Positions 18,048-26,233 of a stretch of DNA of 64,000 nt are shown piece after piece (within the stretch, counting starts at the first letter, position 1; each line of letters starts with the position of its first letter). Both the position numbers and the translations under genes were made by a program. The notes below the pieces were generated by a model. It worked only from the letters and a program-made list of their open reading frames with translations, had not been told where the DNA came from and made no database searches. This stretch comes from Cognatishimia sp. F0-27 (GTDB taxonomy: Bacteria; Pseudomonadota; Alphaproteobacteria; Rhodobacterales; Rhodobacteraceae): NCBI RefSeq assembly GCF_020667845.1, contig NZ_JAFMPQ010000021.1, positions 30,382 through 94,381 of the forward strand. The letters run 5' to 3'.

Positions 18048-19394
18048 TCACACCAGCGTTCGCAGTTTAGGCAACTGCCAGCCGCTCATCGGTTCGAGCA
18101 TGGAATCGGTCAGCGCCCAGACAAGCGCGTCGACGCGGTCGGGGCTGTCCGCACCCGCAAAGCCGCCCTGCGTCATCAGGCACATCTGCGCTTCGAGCGC
18201 GTCAAGCCCTGCGCTGTGCGAAACCCGCCCCTGCTCGTAAAGCGCCGCAACCGGCTCGGCCCGCGCGGCCTTCCCGCGCGTTGCATGGACCTTGCGCACC
18301 GGCAAAAGCGGATCGACCTGGCGCAGAACGCTCTCCACCATGTCGCCGCCCTGGTTCACCTCCGCCACGACCCGGTCCGCCTCCCAGCGGTGATAGGCAT
18401 CCGCCGCCGCTTCCGCCCAACCGGTGGGCGACACGCCTTGCACCGTGGCGTCTTCCAGCACGATGGCGCGCCATTCCTGCGGCGGGCCGTTCTGCACCAC
18501 ACCCACGACCACGATCCCGCATTCGTCCGAGCTCGACTTGCCGCCCGCCGGCGGGTCCACCGCCACCACGATCCGCGTCAGGTCCGGCACCCGGCCCGCC
18601 CGGCACCCGTCCAGCATGTCGCGCGTCCAGAGCGCGCCATCCACATCCTCTAGCAGGATACCGTCAAGCTCCTGCATCCCGAGCTTGGTGCCGGCATAGC
18701 GCGCCCGCACCTCCGTGAGGAAATTGGCCGCGAGATAGGCGGCATTCGCCTCCGTCGCCGCGCGGGTGACCACCGTCGAGGGCAGCTCGAGCAATTCCTT
18801 GAGCACATCGATATTCTTGGGGGTGGTTGTGACACAGACCCGCGGATGGTCGCCCAGACGCAAGCCAAATTGCAGCATGTCCCAGGTCGCGCGCGCCTTC
18901 GGCCACTTTGCCAGCTCGTCGACCCATGCCGCATCGAATTGCGGGCCACGCAGGCTTTCGGGGTCATGGGCGGAAAACGCCATCGCCTCCGCGCCGTTGG
19001 GCCAGATCAGACAACGCCGTGACTGGTTCCATTTCGGGCGGCGGTCGGGCGGCGAACAGGCCAGGATGCCGCTGTCGCCATAGATCATCACCTCGCGCAC
19101 CTGGTCAAAGGTTTCGCCGATCAGCGCGAGCCGCTTGCACGGTCCCGGATCGAGCGGCCGCGCCCCTTCGACCATGCTTCGCACCCATTCGGAGCCCGCG
19201 CGCGTCTTGCCCGCGCCGCGTCCCCCGAGGATGACCCATGAGCGCCAGTCGCCTTCGGGCGGAAGCTGGTGGTCATGGGCCCAGAATTCAAAAAGGTAGG
19301 GGAGCGCAAGGCGCTCCCCGTTGGACAGGTCATTCAGAAAGCTCTCCTGCACCGCAACAGGGGCGGAGGCGAGCCATGCGGCACCCGATCGCAT
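18048..19394 (-). CDS. GTA large terminase (g2)
   Basis: This 448-residue packaging motor has Walker A GGRGAGKT (residues 57-64) and the nuclease domain with VAVDPPAGGKSSSDECG and VVAEVNQGGDMVESVL. It cuts and translocates host DNA into the capsid. The start is uncertain: ATG 19394 (MRSGAAWLASAP) gives the usual length and overlaps g1 by 65 bp; ATG 19460 would add 22 residues. The C-terminus DRVDALVWALTDSMLE is family-typical. Confidence 0.94.
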   Translation of the reverse strand: MRSGAAWLASAPVAVQESFLNDLSNGERLALPYLFEFWAHDHQLPPEGDWRSWVILGGRGAGKTRAGSEWVRSMVEGARPLDPGPCKRLALIGETFDQVREVMIYGDSGILACSPPDRRPKWNQSRRCLIWPNGAEAMAFSAHDPESLRGPQFDAAWVDELAKWPKARATWDMLQFGLRLGDHPRVCVTTTPKNIDVLKELLELPSTVVTRAATEANAAYLAANFLTEVRARYAGTKLGMQELDGILLEDVDGALWTRDMLDGCRAGRVPDLTRIVVAVDPPAGGKSSSDECGIVVVGVVQNGPPQEWRAIVLEDATVQGVSPTGWAEAAADAYHRWEADRVVAEVNQGGDMVESVLRQVDPLLPVRKVHATRGKAARAEPVAALYEQGRVSHSAGLDALEAQMCLMTQGGFAGADSPDRVDALVWALTDSMLEPMSGWQLPKLRTLV

Positions 19395-19635
19395 GGCGTG
19401 CCGCGTCGAGGTCCAATCCGTAGAGATCGCTGATCCCGCAGTCCTGGCGTCTGAGCTCATCAAGGTCTTTCTCCGCATCGCGCGCCGCCTTGATCCAATA
19501 GCGGATCTCCGCGGCCAATTTGCCCCCTCCGGCTGGCGTGTCGGTCTCCCCTGTCTCGAGCCGTTCGCGCAAATCCACGAGAAACCGTCGCAGATAAGCA
19601 AGCTCTTCCGCGATTTCCTCGCGGTTTTGCGTCAT
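19330..19635 (-). CDS. GTA small terminase-like protein (g1)
   Basis: This 101-residue, highly charged helical protein (MTQNREEIAEELAYLRRFLV) is the first gene of the GTA operon. In R. capsulatus gp1 is a small terminase that lacks specific DNA-binding ability, which explains the packaging of random DNA. The stretch GGKLAAEIRYWIKAARDAEK fits the family. It overlaps g2 by 65 bp. The only ATG in good position is 19635. Confidence 0.88.
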   Translation of the reverse strand: MTQNREEIAEELAYLRRFLVDLRERLETGETDTPAGGGKLAAEIRYWIKAARDAEKDLDELRRQDCGISDLYGLDLDAARHAIGCRMARLRPCCGAGELSE

Positions 19636-20012
19636 GCGGTCCGCCTCGGTCTTCGCCGTGATCAGAACCGTGTCTTCATGTGTCTGGGCAGTGGGCAGTG
19701 GTCATTGCTCGATACCTTTCTTGCCTCGTTGGTCTTCACCCCTCCGAGACAGCGAACGAAATCGACGATCGAGGAAGGTTGCCTGTTCCCGTCACGTCAA
19801 AAGCCCAGTTCGTCCAGCACGTCAGAAAATACCCACCTGGCGTCTTTCAGTCAAAGGGGGCTCCGCGCGCAAGCATCTGAAACCCTTAGTAAATCCTAAC
19901 GATTGCTTACCCCGACCGCGCGTTGCGCTTGCCGCACGCGGCGGGCTCTGGCAAGACAGTCCGACCGGCGTCCTGCCGGGGTACTTGGCACATTCTGAGG
20001 GGAATCAACGCG
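19636..20012. promoter_or_regulatory. divergent control region between GTA g1 and the aminotransferase gene
   Basis: This 377-bp region has no gene and is less GC-rich than its surroundings. It must hold the GTA operon promoter (read leftwards). TTAG at 19886-19889 and TAAC at 19897-19900 are separated by 7 bp, a one-mismatch-per-half resemblance to the CtrA box TTAA-N7-TTAA. CtrA is known to be needed for GTA expression in relatives, although mainly through GafA. The site lies 250 bp from g1, so its role is speculative. Confidence 0.55.
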
Positions 20013-21200
20013 ATGCCCGGTCTCTCTTCCCGCCTCACAGGCATGAATGACGGCGGCTCCGACGGGTGGGAGGTGTTCTACCGCGCCCGCGCCTTGGTCG
20101 CTTCCGGCCAACCCGTGACCGAGCTGACCATCGGCGAGCATGACATCAGCACCGATGCGCGTATCCTCGACGCGCTCGATGCCGCCGCGCGCGGCGGCCA
20201 TACCGGGTATGCCATGGTGCCGGGCGTCGATGCGCTGCGCGACGCCATCGCCGCGCGCGTCCAGGACCGCACCGGCGTCGCCACCGGTCGCGACAACGTG
20301 CTCGTGACACCGGGCGGGCAGTCGGCGCTCTTTTCCGCCCATATGGCGGCCTGCGCACCGGGCGACACCGCGCTGTTCATCGACCCGTTCTACGCCACCT
20401 ACCCCGGCACCATCCGCGCCGCCTCCGCCATCGCCCGTCCGGTCTCGACCCGCGCCGCCACCGGCTTCCTGCCCGACCCGGCGACGGTGGCCCGCCTCGC
20501 CCGCGAAACCGGCGCAAAGAGCCTGCTCATCAACACCCCCAACAACCCCACGGGCGCGGTCTATCCCGAAGAGACCTTGCGCGGGCTTGCATCCGTCTGC
20601 GTCGAGCATGACCTGTGGCTGATCTCGGACGAGGTCTATGACACACAGGTCTGGAGCGGCACCCATCTCAGCCCACGCGCCCTGCCCGGCATGGCCGCGC
20701 GCACCATGGTCATCGGATCCATGTCCAAGAGCCACGCCATGACCGGGTCCCGCATCGGCTGGATCGTTGCGCCCGAACCGGCCATCGCAGCGCTGATCGA
20801 CCTTGCCACCGCAACCACCTACGGCGTGCCCGGCTACATCCAGGATGCGGCGCTTTTTGCCCTGACCGACGACACCGCGCTCGAAACCCGTGTCGCGGCG
20901 CCGTTCCGGCGGCGGCGCGACCTCGTGCTCGACCGCCTCTCCCGCCAGAGCATCGTGACGGCCATTCCCGCTCAGGGCGCGATGTATCTGATGCTCGACA
21001 TCCGCGCGACAGGGCTCTCCGGACGCGCCTTTGCCGAGGCGCTGCTCGATGCCCATCACATCGCCGTCATGCCGGGGGAAAGCTTCGGCACCTCCGCCGC
21101 CGGTCATCTGCGCGTGGCCCTCACGGTCGAGGATTCGCGGCTCTCCGACGCGATCGACACGCTCTGCGCCTTTGCCGCCCGGCACGCCTGCGCTGCCTGA
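20013..21200 (+). CDS. class I/II pyridoxal-phosphate aminotransferase
   Basis: This 395-residue fold-type I aminotransferase belongs to the aspartate aminotransferase superfamily. The PLP lysine lies in IGSMSKSHAMTGSRIGW, and the substrate/PLP motif INTPNNPTGAVYPEE and the loop ISDEVYDTQVWSG are present. The exact substrate cannot be told from sequence. ATG 20013 has AGGGGAAT upstream; the longer frame upstream is not protein-like. An aminotransferase next to the GTA cluster is common in Rhodobacteraceae. It is followed by the TfoX-like gene after 5 bp. Confidence 0.92.
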   Translation: MPGLSSRLTGMNDGGSDGWEVFYRARALVASGQPVTELTIGEHDISTDARILDALDAAARGGHTGYAMVPGVDALRDAIAARVQDRTGVATGRDNVLVTPGGQSALFSAHMAACAPGDTALFIDPFYATYPGTIRAASAIARPVSTRAATGFLPDPATVARLARETGAKSLLINTPNNPTGAVYPEETLRGLASVCVEHDLWLISDEVYDTQVWSGTHLSPRALPGMAARTMVIGSMSKSHAMTGSRIGWIVAPEPAIAALIDLATATTYGVPGYIQDAALFALTDDTALETRVAAPFRRRRDLVLDRLSRQSIVTAIPAQGAMYLMLDIRATGLSGRAFAEALLDAHHIAVMPGESFGTSAAGHLRVALTVEDSRLSDAIDTLCAFAARHACAA

Positions 21201-21205
21201 CAGCC

Positions 21206-21601
21206 ATGACCGAAAGCCCACCGCATCGCCCGGACGACCAACCGCACGAAAAGCCGGAACCGGTATCGAGCATCCGCGGTCTTGGCCCCGCCATGGAAAA
21301 CGCCTTTGCCGCGGCGGGCATCCCGGACGCGCCGAGCCTGCGCGCGCTCGGTGCGGACGCGGCCTATGCCCGCCTGCTCGAAAATGGCGCAAGACCGCAT
21401 TTCATCGGCTATTACGCGCTCGTCATGGCACTGCAGGGCAGACCCTGGAACGATTGCAAGGGCGCCGAGAAAGAGGCTCTGCGCAAGACCTTCGATGCGC
21501 TGAAAACCCGCGCGGCAGCCCCTTCGACCGGTGGCGACGGACTGCCTGGTGAGCTTGCGCGCTTTCTGCGGGACACCGGGATCACCCCGCGCAAGCGCTG
21601 A
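21206..21601 (+). CDS. TfoX/Sxy C-terminal domain protein
   Basis: This 131-residue protein has the TfoX_C helix-hairpin-helix pattern SIRGLGPAMENAFAAAGI and ARLLENGARPHFIGYYALVM, then LQGRPWNDCKGAEKEALR. The N-terminal 20 residues are disordered (Pro/His-rich). TfoX in gammaproteobacteria activates competence genes, but lone C-terminal-domain proteins have no proven role. The location beside the GTA, whose uptake uses competence proteins, is suggestive only. It lies 5 bp after the aminotransferase, so the two are co-transcribed. Confidence 0.85.
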   Translation: MTESPPHRPDDQPHEKPEPVSSIRGLGPAMENAFAAAGIPDAPSLRALGADAAYARLLENGARPHFIGYYALVMALQGRPWNDCKGAEKEALRKTFDALKTRAAAPSTGGDGLPGELARFLRDTGITPRKR

Positions 21602-21719
21602 TATCCAGGCCTTCCCGGAGCGCCGTAAAGATTTCTTTGAAACCGTAATTTCTCAAGCGACTCCAAACCATTGGCTTCGAAATAAACAAGGGCGCCGCCT
21701 CACGACCGGCATATTTCAC

Positions 21720-21744
21720 GGAACTCCTCGCGATGTCGGCTGTT
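21720..21744 (+). promoter_or_regulatory. EcfG-like (general stress sigma) promoter upstream of yqaE
   Basis: GGAAC (21720-21724), a 16-bp spacer, then TGTT (21741-21744) differs by one base from the alphaproteobacterial EcfG consensus GGAAC-N16/17-CGTT. The site ends 37 bp before the yqaE start, a normal distance. The downstream genes (Pmp3-type membrane peptide, DUF4112) are typical stress-regulon members in other alphaproteobacteria. Confidence 0.55.
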
Positions 21745-21781
21745 GTCTGTCCAAGTCAACCAACCCACGAAGGAGATCACC

Positions 21782-21955
21782 ATGGACCTGATCCGCATCA
21801 TCCTCAGCATCATTCTTCCCCCGCTCGGCGTCTTCCTGCAGGTGGGCATCGGCAAACATTTCTGGATCAACATCCTGCTGACCATCCTCGGCTATATCCC
21901 CGGCATCGTGCATGCCGTCTGGATCATCGCCCGGACCGGGCCGCGCACCGCGTAA
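21782..21955 (+). CDS. YqaE/Pmp3 family small membrane protein
   Basis: This 57-residue protein is nearly all two transmembrane helices (LIRIILSIILPPLGVFLQVG and FWINILLTILGYIPGIVHAV), the Pmp3/YqaE pattern. Such proteins help hold membrane potential under salt and membrane stress. ATG 21782 has a strong Shine-Dalgarno AAGGAG at 6-bp spacing. The DUF4112 gene follows 44 bp downstream, probably in the same transcript from the EcfG-like site. Confidence 0.9.
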   Translation: MDLIRIILSIILPPLGVFLQVGIGKHFWINILLTILGYIPGIVHAVWIIARTGPRTA

Positions 21956-21999
21956 CCCGTCACCCAACGCCGCCCCATCCGGAAAGAAGGAGCACAGCC

Positions 22000-22449
22000 A
22001 TGCCCCGCACCCGACGCCCCGCTCGAACCGCGCCACCGCCAGCCAAACCGCTGACCGATGACGACGCGCGGATCGCCGATCGCGCCGACTGGATCGCGCA
22101 GCGCATGGACAATGCGTTCCGTATCCCCGGAACGCGCATCACCTTCGGCTTCGATACCATCCTCGGCCTCGTGCCGGGGGTCGGCGACACGCTCGCCGTG
22201 GCGCCCTCGCTGTATATCGTCAAGCTCGCCCATGATGCGGGCGCTCCGAAGCGGCTACTGGGCCGAATGGGCTTCAACATCGGGGTGGACTGGGTGATTG
22301 GTTTGATCCCGTTGCTCGGCGACGTGTTCGACGTCGGCTACAAGGCAAACCTGCGCAACGCGGTCTTGCTGCGCACCCATCTCGAAGGACGGCCCGACCC
22401 GCGCTTGCCGCCGCGCCCGCACGCATTCTCCGCCGCCCCGGCGGAGTGA
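22000..22449 (+). CDS. DUF4112 family protein
   Basis: This 149-residue protein has the DUF4112 core FGFDTILGLVPGVGDTLAVA and VDWVIGLIPLLGDVFDVGYK, two similar hydrophobic hairpin units with GDxxD-like ends. It is probably membrane-associated; biochemical function is unknown. N-terminal 20 residues are basic and Pro-rich. ATG 22000 has AAGGAG upstream. It sits behind yqaE and shares its likely stress promoter. Confidence 0.88.
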   Translation: MPRTRRPARTAPPPAKPLTDDDARIADRADWIAQRMDNAFRIPGTRITFGFDTILGLVPGVGDTLAVAPSLYIVKLAHDAGAPKRLLGRMGFNIGVDWVIGLIPLLGDVFDVGYKANLRNAVLLRTHLEGRPDPRLPPRPHAFSAAPAE

Positions 22450-22522
22450 GCAGCACCGCACACGCGCGCTTTCGCGTATGACGCAGCATAGGGTATGACA
22501 CAGCACCAGAACTGAACGAAAA

Positions 22523-22548
22523 AAAGGCGCCCTCATCGGGGCGCCTTT
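22523..22548. terminator. bidirectional terminator between DUF4112 and ndk genes
   Basis: AAAGGCGCCC (22523-22532) pairs perfectly with GGGCGCCTTT (22539-22548) around a TCATCG loop. A-rich sequence on the left and T-rich on the right make it work in both directions for the two convergent genes. Confidence 0.88.
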
Positions 22549-22573
22549 CTCACGTCTGCACCGCTTTTGCGGC

Positions 22574-22996
22574 TTAGCCGACCAGTTCCAGACCGGAAAA
22601 GAAATATGCGATCTCTTCTGCTGCGGTCTCCGGCGCGTCGGAGCCATGCACGGAGTTTTCGCCAACGGACTCGGCGAACTCTGCGCGGATCGTGCCCGGA
22701 GCCGCGTCGGCCGGGTTGGTTGCGCCCATGACTTCGCGGTTCTTCGCGATGGCGCCTTCGCCTTCAAGCACCTGCACGACAACCGGCGCGGACGCCATGA
22801 ATTCGCACAGCTCGTCATAGAACGGGCGCTCTGCGTGCACCTTGTAGAACTCGCCTGCCTGCGCCTTGGTCAGGTGGATGCGCTTTTGTGCGACGATGCG
22901 CAGCCCGGCCTCCTCGAACTTGGCGTTGATCTTGCCAGTCAGGTTGCGCTTCGTGGCGTCGGGCTTGATGATCGAGAACGTGCGCTCAAGGGCCAT
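22574..22996 (-). CDS. ndk: nucleoside diphosphate kinase
   Basis: This 140-residue enzyme exchanges the gamma phosphate between nucleoside tri- and diphosphates to balance NTP pools. The phosphohistidine is His117 in [11 protein letters not shown], and the start [20 protein letters not shown] is standard. ATG 22996 has AGGAGTGAGACCC upstream and matches the usual N-terminus. It ends at a bidirectional terminator. Confidence 0.97.
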   Translation of the reverse strand: MALERTFSIIKPDATKRNLTGKINAKFEEAGLRIVAQKRIHLTKAQAGEFYKVHAERPFYDELCEFMASAPVVVQVLEGEGAIAKNREVMGATNPADAAPGTIRAEFAESVGENSVHGSDAPETAAEEIAYFFSGLELVG

Positions 22997-23062
22997 GGGT
23001 CTCACTCCTGTGGATGGGCCAAAGACAACGCTCTGGCCGGGTCAAATTTTGCGGCCCGCCTA

Positions 23063-24268
23063 TCATGGGTCTGGGGCGTTGGAAAGAGCCATTTCAGGCC
23101 CTTGCGCGCGGGTCCAGCCCCATGCCGCCAGCGCCGCGATCACCGACAGCAGGACGCTGCCGATCATCAGCATCAGCAGCGCCAGCGGCGAGGGCACCCG
23201 GGCCAGCACCGCCAGCGCCAGCGCCGTCAGGCCCGCCCCGCCGATCAGCATCAACGCCCCGGCCACGCCCGCCGCCGTGCCTGCCAGATCGGGCCGCTGC
23301 GCCAGCGCCCCGGCATAGGCGTTGGAGATCGTCAGCCCGTTGCCGATGCCAACGCAGATCGTGGCGCCGAAAAAGAGCCACACGCTGCCCGCGCCGGAGG
23401 CAAAGACCACAAGCCCCGCCGTCAGGCCCGTCATCGCCAACGCCCGTCCGGCAAAGATCAACCGCACCTGCCCAAGGCGCGCCACGCCGCGCGCCGAGAT
23501 GGTCGCCCCCATCATGAAGCCCGCCGTGATCGAGCCCAGCCCGAATCCAATCTGGTCGGATCGCAAGCCGAACTGCGCCTCGGCCACAAAGGGCGCGCCG
23601 GTCAGAAAGATGTAAAACGCGCCGACCGAAAAGGTCATCGTCGCCGCATGCGCCCAGAAGATCCGCCCGCGCAGCAACGCGACATAAGGGGCAAGCCCGC
23701 CCGCAGGCGCCCGTGCCCGCGTCTCGCCCAGGTCCCAGAAAACGAGCGCCAGAAGCACGCCGCCCAAACCCGCGTAAACGGCAAATACCGCGCGCCAGCC
23801 AAGCGTGGCATCCACGATCCCGCCCAAGGCCGGGGCCAGCATGGGCGCAACCGCCATCGCCGCCGCGATGGTGCTCAGCTTGGCCGCCGCGTCCGGCCCG
23901 TCATAGAGGTCGCGCACCACCGCGCTGGCCAGCACGCCGCCGCCCACCGCAATCGCCTGCACCATGCGCGCGGCCAGAAACACCGTGATGTCCTGCGTGA
24001 CCACGCAGACCAGCGACGCCGCCACGTAGAGCCCCAAGGCCCCGAGCAGCACCGGACGCCGCCCGACCCGGTCCGACAGCGGGCCCACCACAAGCTGCAA
24101 CACCGCCGCGCAGACCATGTAGCCCGAGATCGCGATCCCCATCACCGCCTCGCTCACGCCAAACGCCGCCCGCATCGCCGGAAGCGCGGGCAGAAACATG
24201 TTCAGACTGATCACCGTAAGGGCAGTCAGCAGGATCAGCGTGACAAGATGTGGCGGAGTGCGGGTCAT
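23063..24268 (-). CDS. MFS transporter, Bcr/CflA-type drug exporter
   Basis: This 401-residue inner-membrane protein has twelve predicted helices. The MFS motif after helix 2 is GPLSDRVGRRPVLLGALGLY, and LAPALGGIVDATLGWRAVF fits the drug/H+ antiporter motif C region. The Bcr/CflA subfamily exports drugs such as bicyclomycin and chloramphenicol; the substrate here is unknown. It diverges from the ABC-F gene with 48 bp between starts and lies 66 bp upstream of ndk. Confidence 0.9.
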   Translation of the reverse strand: MTRTPPHLVTLILLTALTVISLNMFLPALPAMRAAFGVSEAVMGIAISGYMVCAAVLQLVVGPLSDRVGRRPVLLGALGLYVAASLVCVVTQDITVFLAARMVQAIAVGGGVLASAVVRDLYDGPDAAAKLSTIAAAMAVAPMLAPALGGIVDATLGWRAVFAVYAGLGGVLLALVFWDLGETRARAPAGGLAPYVALLRGRIFWAHAATMTFSVGAFYIFLTGAPFVAEAQFGLRSDQIGFGLGSITAGFMMGATISARGVARLGQVRLIFAGRALAMTGLTAGLVVFASGAGSVWLFFGATICVGIGNGLTISNAYAGALAQRPDLAGTAAGVAGALMLIGGAGLTALALAVLARVPSPLALLMLMIGSVLLSVIAALAAWGWTRAQGPEMALSNAPDP

Positions 24269-24316
24269 GGTGCAGTTGCGCTAGCATGGCCCGTTCCCCT
24301 CTGCTAGAGCGCGCCC

Positions 24317-26176
24317 ATGTTAAAGATTGACCGCATCGCCTATTCCGTCGAAGGCCGCCCGCTTTTCGAGGACGCCTCCGCCACCATTCCCGACGGCCAC
24401 AAGGTCGGCCTCGTCGGGCCCAATGGCGCGGGCAAGACCACGCTCTTTCGCCTGATCCGGGGCGAATTGACCCTCGATAATGGCGAGATCGAGCTGCCGT
24501 CGCGCGCCAAGGTCGGCGGCGTGGCTCAGGAAGCGCCCTCCACCGAGGTGTCGCTCATCGACACCGTGCTCGCCGCGGATACCGAACGCGCCAGCCTGAT
24601 GGCCGAAGCGGAGAGCGCGGCCGACCCCACCCGCATCGCCGAGATCCAGACCCGGCTCGCCGATATCGACGCCTGGTCCGCCGAGGCGCGCGCGGCCTCC
24701 ATCCTCAAGGGTCTGGGCTTTGACGACGCGGATCAGCAAAAGCCCTGCTCGGCCTATTCCGGGGGCTGGCGCATGCGTGTCGCGCTGGCGGGCGTGCTGT
24801 TTGCCCAGCCAGACCTGCTGCTGCTCGACGAGCCGACCAACTATCTCGACCTCGAAGGCGCGCTCTGGCTGGAAAGCTATCTGGCGAAATATCCCCACAC
24901 GGTGGTCATCATCAGCCACGACCGCGGTCTTCTCAACCGCGCCGTGGGCGGCATCCTGCACCTCGAAGACCGCAAGCTGACCTATTACCAGGGCCCTTAC
25001 GACCAGTTCGCCCGCCAGCGCGCCGAACGCCGCGCGCAGGCCACGGCCATCGCCAAGAAGCAACAGGCCCGCCGCGACCATCTGCAAAGCTTTGTCGACC
25101 GGTTCCGCGCCAAGGCCTCCAAGGCCAAGCAGGCGCAGGCCCGTCTCAAGATGATCGAACGCATGGACATGGTGGCCGCGCCCGAAGAGGCCGCGCGCCG
25201 CAAGTTCACCTTCCCCCAGCCCGACGCGCTCTCCCCGCCGATCATCTCGATGGAAGGCGGTGTGACCGGCTATGGCGAGACCCGCGTTCTGCACCATCTC
25301 GACCTGCGCATCGATCAGGACGACCGCATCGCGCTTCTGGGCCGCAACGGTCAGGGCAAATCCACGCTCTCCAAGCTGCTCTCGGACCGCCTGCCGCTCA
25401 TGGAGGGCCATGTGAGCCGGTCGTCCAAGCTGCGCATCGGCTATTTCGCGCAGCATCAGGTCGACGAGCTGCATCTCGACGAAACCCCGCTCCAGCACCT
25501 GCAACGCGAACGCCCCGACACGCCGCCGTCGAAACTGCGCGCGCTTCTTGCGGGTTTCGGGCTTCAGGCCGCCCAGGCCGAAACCGAGGTGGGCCGCCTC
25601 TCGGGCGGGCAGAAGGCGCGCCTTTCGCTGCTCTTGGCCACGCTCGACGCGCCGCATCTGCTGATCCTCGACGAACCGACCAACCACCTCGACATCGAAA
25701 GCCGCGAGGCCCTCGTCGAGGCGCTGACGGAATATTCCGGCGCGGTTATCCTCGTGAGCCACGACATGCATCTTCTGTCGATGGTCGCGGACCGGCTCTG
25801 GCTGGTCTCGGATGGCACGGTGAAACCCTATGAGGACGATCTCGACGCCTATCGCGCGCTGCTGCTCAAGCCGGAAAAGCCGCGCTCCAAAGGGGCCGCC
25901 AAACCCGCCGCGCCCAAACCACAGCGCCCTTCACGCGACAAGATCCTCGAAATGCGCTCCGAGGTCCGCAAATGCGAGACCCGCGTGAGCAAGCTTGAAG
26001 AAATGCGCGAAAAGCTGGCCAAAAAGCTCGCCGACCCCGCGCTCTACGAAGACACCCGCGTGGGCGAGCTGGAAACCTGGAACAAGAAATATGCCGAGGT
26101 GATGGACGGTCTGGCCCGTGCCGAGGATCTCTGGATGAGCGCGCAGGAGAGGCTCGACGCCGCCGAAAAACTCTGA
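24317..26176 (+). CDS. ABC-F family ATPase (Uup-like)
   Basis: This 619-residue protein has two ABC domains and no membrane domain. Walker A motifs are GPNGAGKTT and GRNGQGKST, signatures are YSGGWRMRVALAG and LSGGQKARLSLL, with Walker B LLLLDEPTNYLD and LLILDEPTNHLD. The linker between domains is the long helical hairpin typical of ABC-F, and the C-terminal about 95 residues form a coiled coil (RSEVRKCETRVSKLEEMREK) as in Uup. ABC-F proteins act on ribosomes or on DNA branch structures (Uup). Confidence 0.93.
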   Translation: MLKIDRIAYSVEGRPLFEDASATIPDGHKVGLVGPNGAGKTTLFRLIRGELTLDNGEIELPSRAKVGGVAQEAPSTEVSLIDTVLAADTERASLMAEAESAADPTRIAEIQTRLADIDAWSAEARAASILKGLGFDDADQQKPCSAYSGGWRMRVALAGVLFAQPDLLLLDEPTNYLDLEGALWLESYLAKYPHTVVIISHDRGLLNRAVGGILHLEDRKLTYYQGPYDQFARQRAERRAQATAIAKKQQARRDHLQSFVDRFRAKASKAKQAQARLKMIERMDMVAAPEEAARRKFTFPQPDALSPPIISMEGGVTGYGETRVLHHLDLRIDQDDRIALLGRNGQGKSTLSKLLSDRLPLMEGHVSRSSKLRIGYFAQHQVDELHLDETPLQHLQRERPDTPPSKLRALLAGFGLQAAQAETEVGRLSGGQKARLSLLLATLDAPHLLILDEPTNHLDIESREALVEALTEYSGAVILVSHDMHLLSMVADRLWLVSDGTVKPYEDDLDAYRALLLKPEKPRSKGAAKPAAPKPQRPSRDKILEMRSEVRKCETRVSKLEEMREKLAKKLADPALYEDTRVGELETWNKKYAEVMDGLARAEDLWMSAQERLDAAEKL

Positions 26177-26233
26177 GGACGGCGCGGCACCCGGCATGCT
26201 AGGCTTTCGGTATTGACATCGAAAGGACGTGCC

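Larger units (their letters stand above)
5193..19635 (-). mobile_element. gene transfer agent (RcGTA-type) structural cluster, complete and apparently intact
   Basis: Sixteen genes match the Rhodobacter capsulatus GTA order: small and large terminase, portal, small membrane protein, prohead protease, capsid, head-tail connectors, tail tube, chaperones, tape measure, distal tail, hub, NlpC/P60 peptidase and the megatron tail-tip protein. One short extra gene trails at 5193-5588. No frame is broken. There is no integrase, replication or lysis gene, as expected for a domesticated GTA that packages random host DNA. Head spikes, lysis genes and regulators (gafA, ctrA/cckA) lie elsewhere in known relatives and are not in this window. 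Confidence 0.96.

Noticed and set aside
19896..21392. A 498-codon minus-strand frame opposite the aminotransferase.
   Set aside because: Gly/Arg/His-rich antisense shadow typical of GC-rich DNA; the plus strand encodes a complete aminotransferase.
22646..24307. A 553-codon plus-strand frame opposite ndk and the MFS gene.
   Set aside because: Arg/His/Gln-rich antisense sequence with no family; both minus-strand genes are clear.
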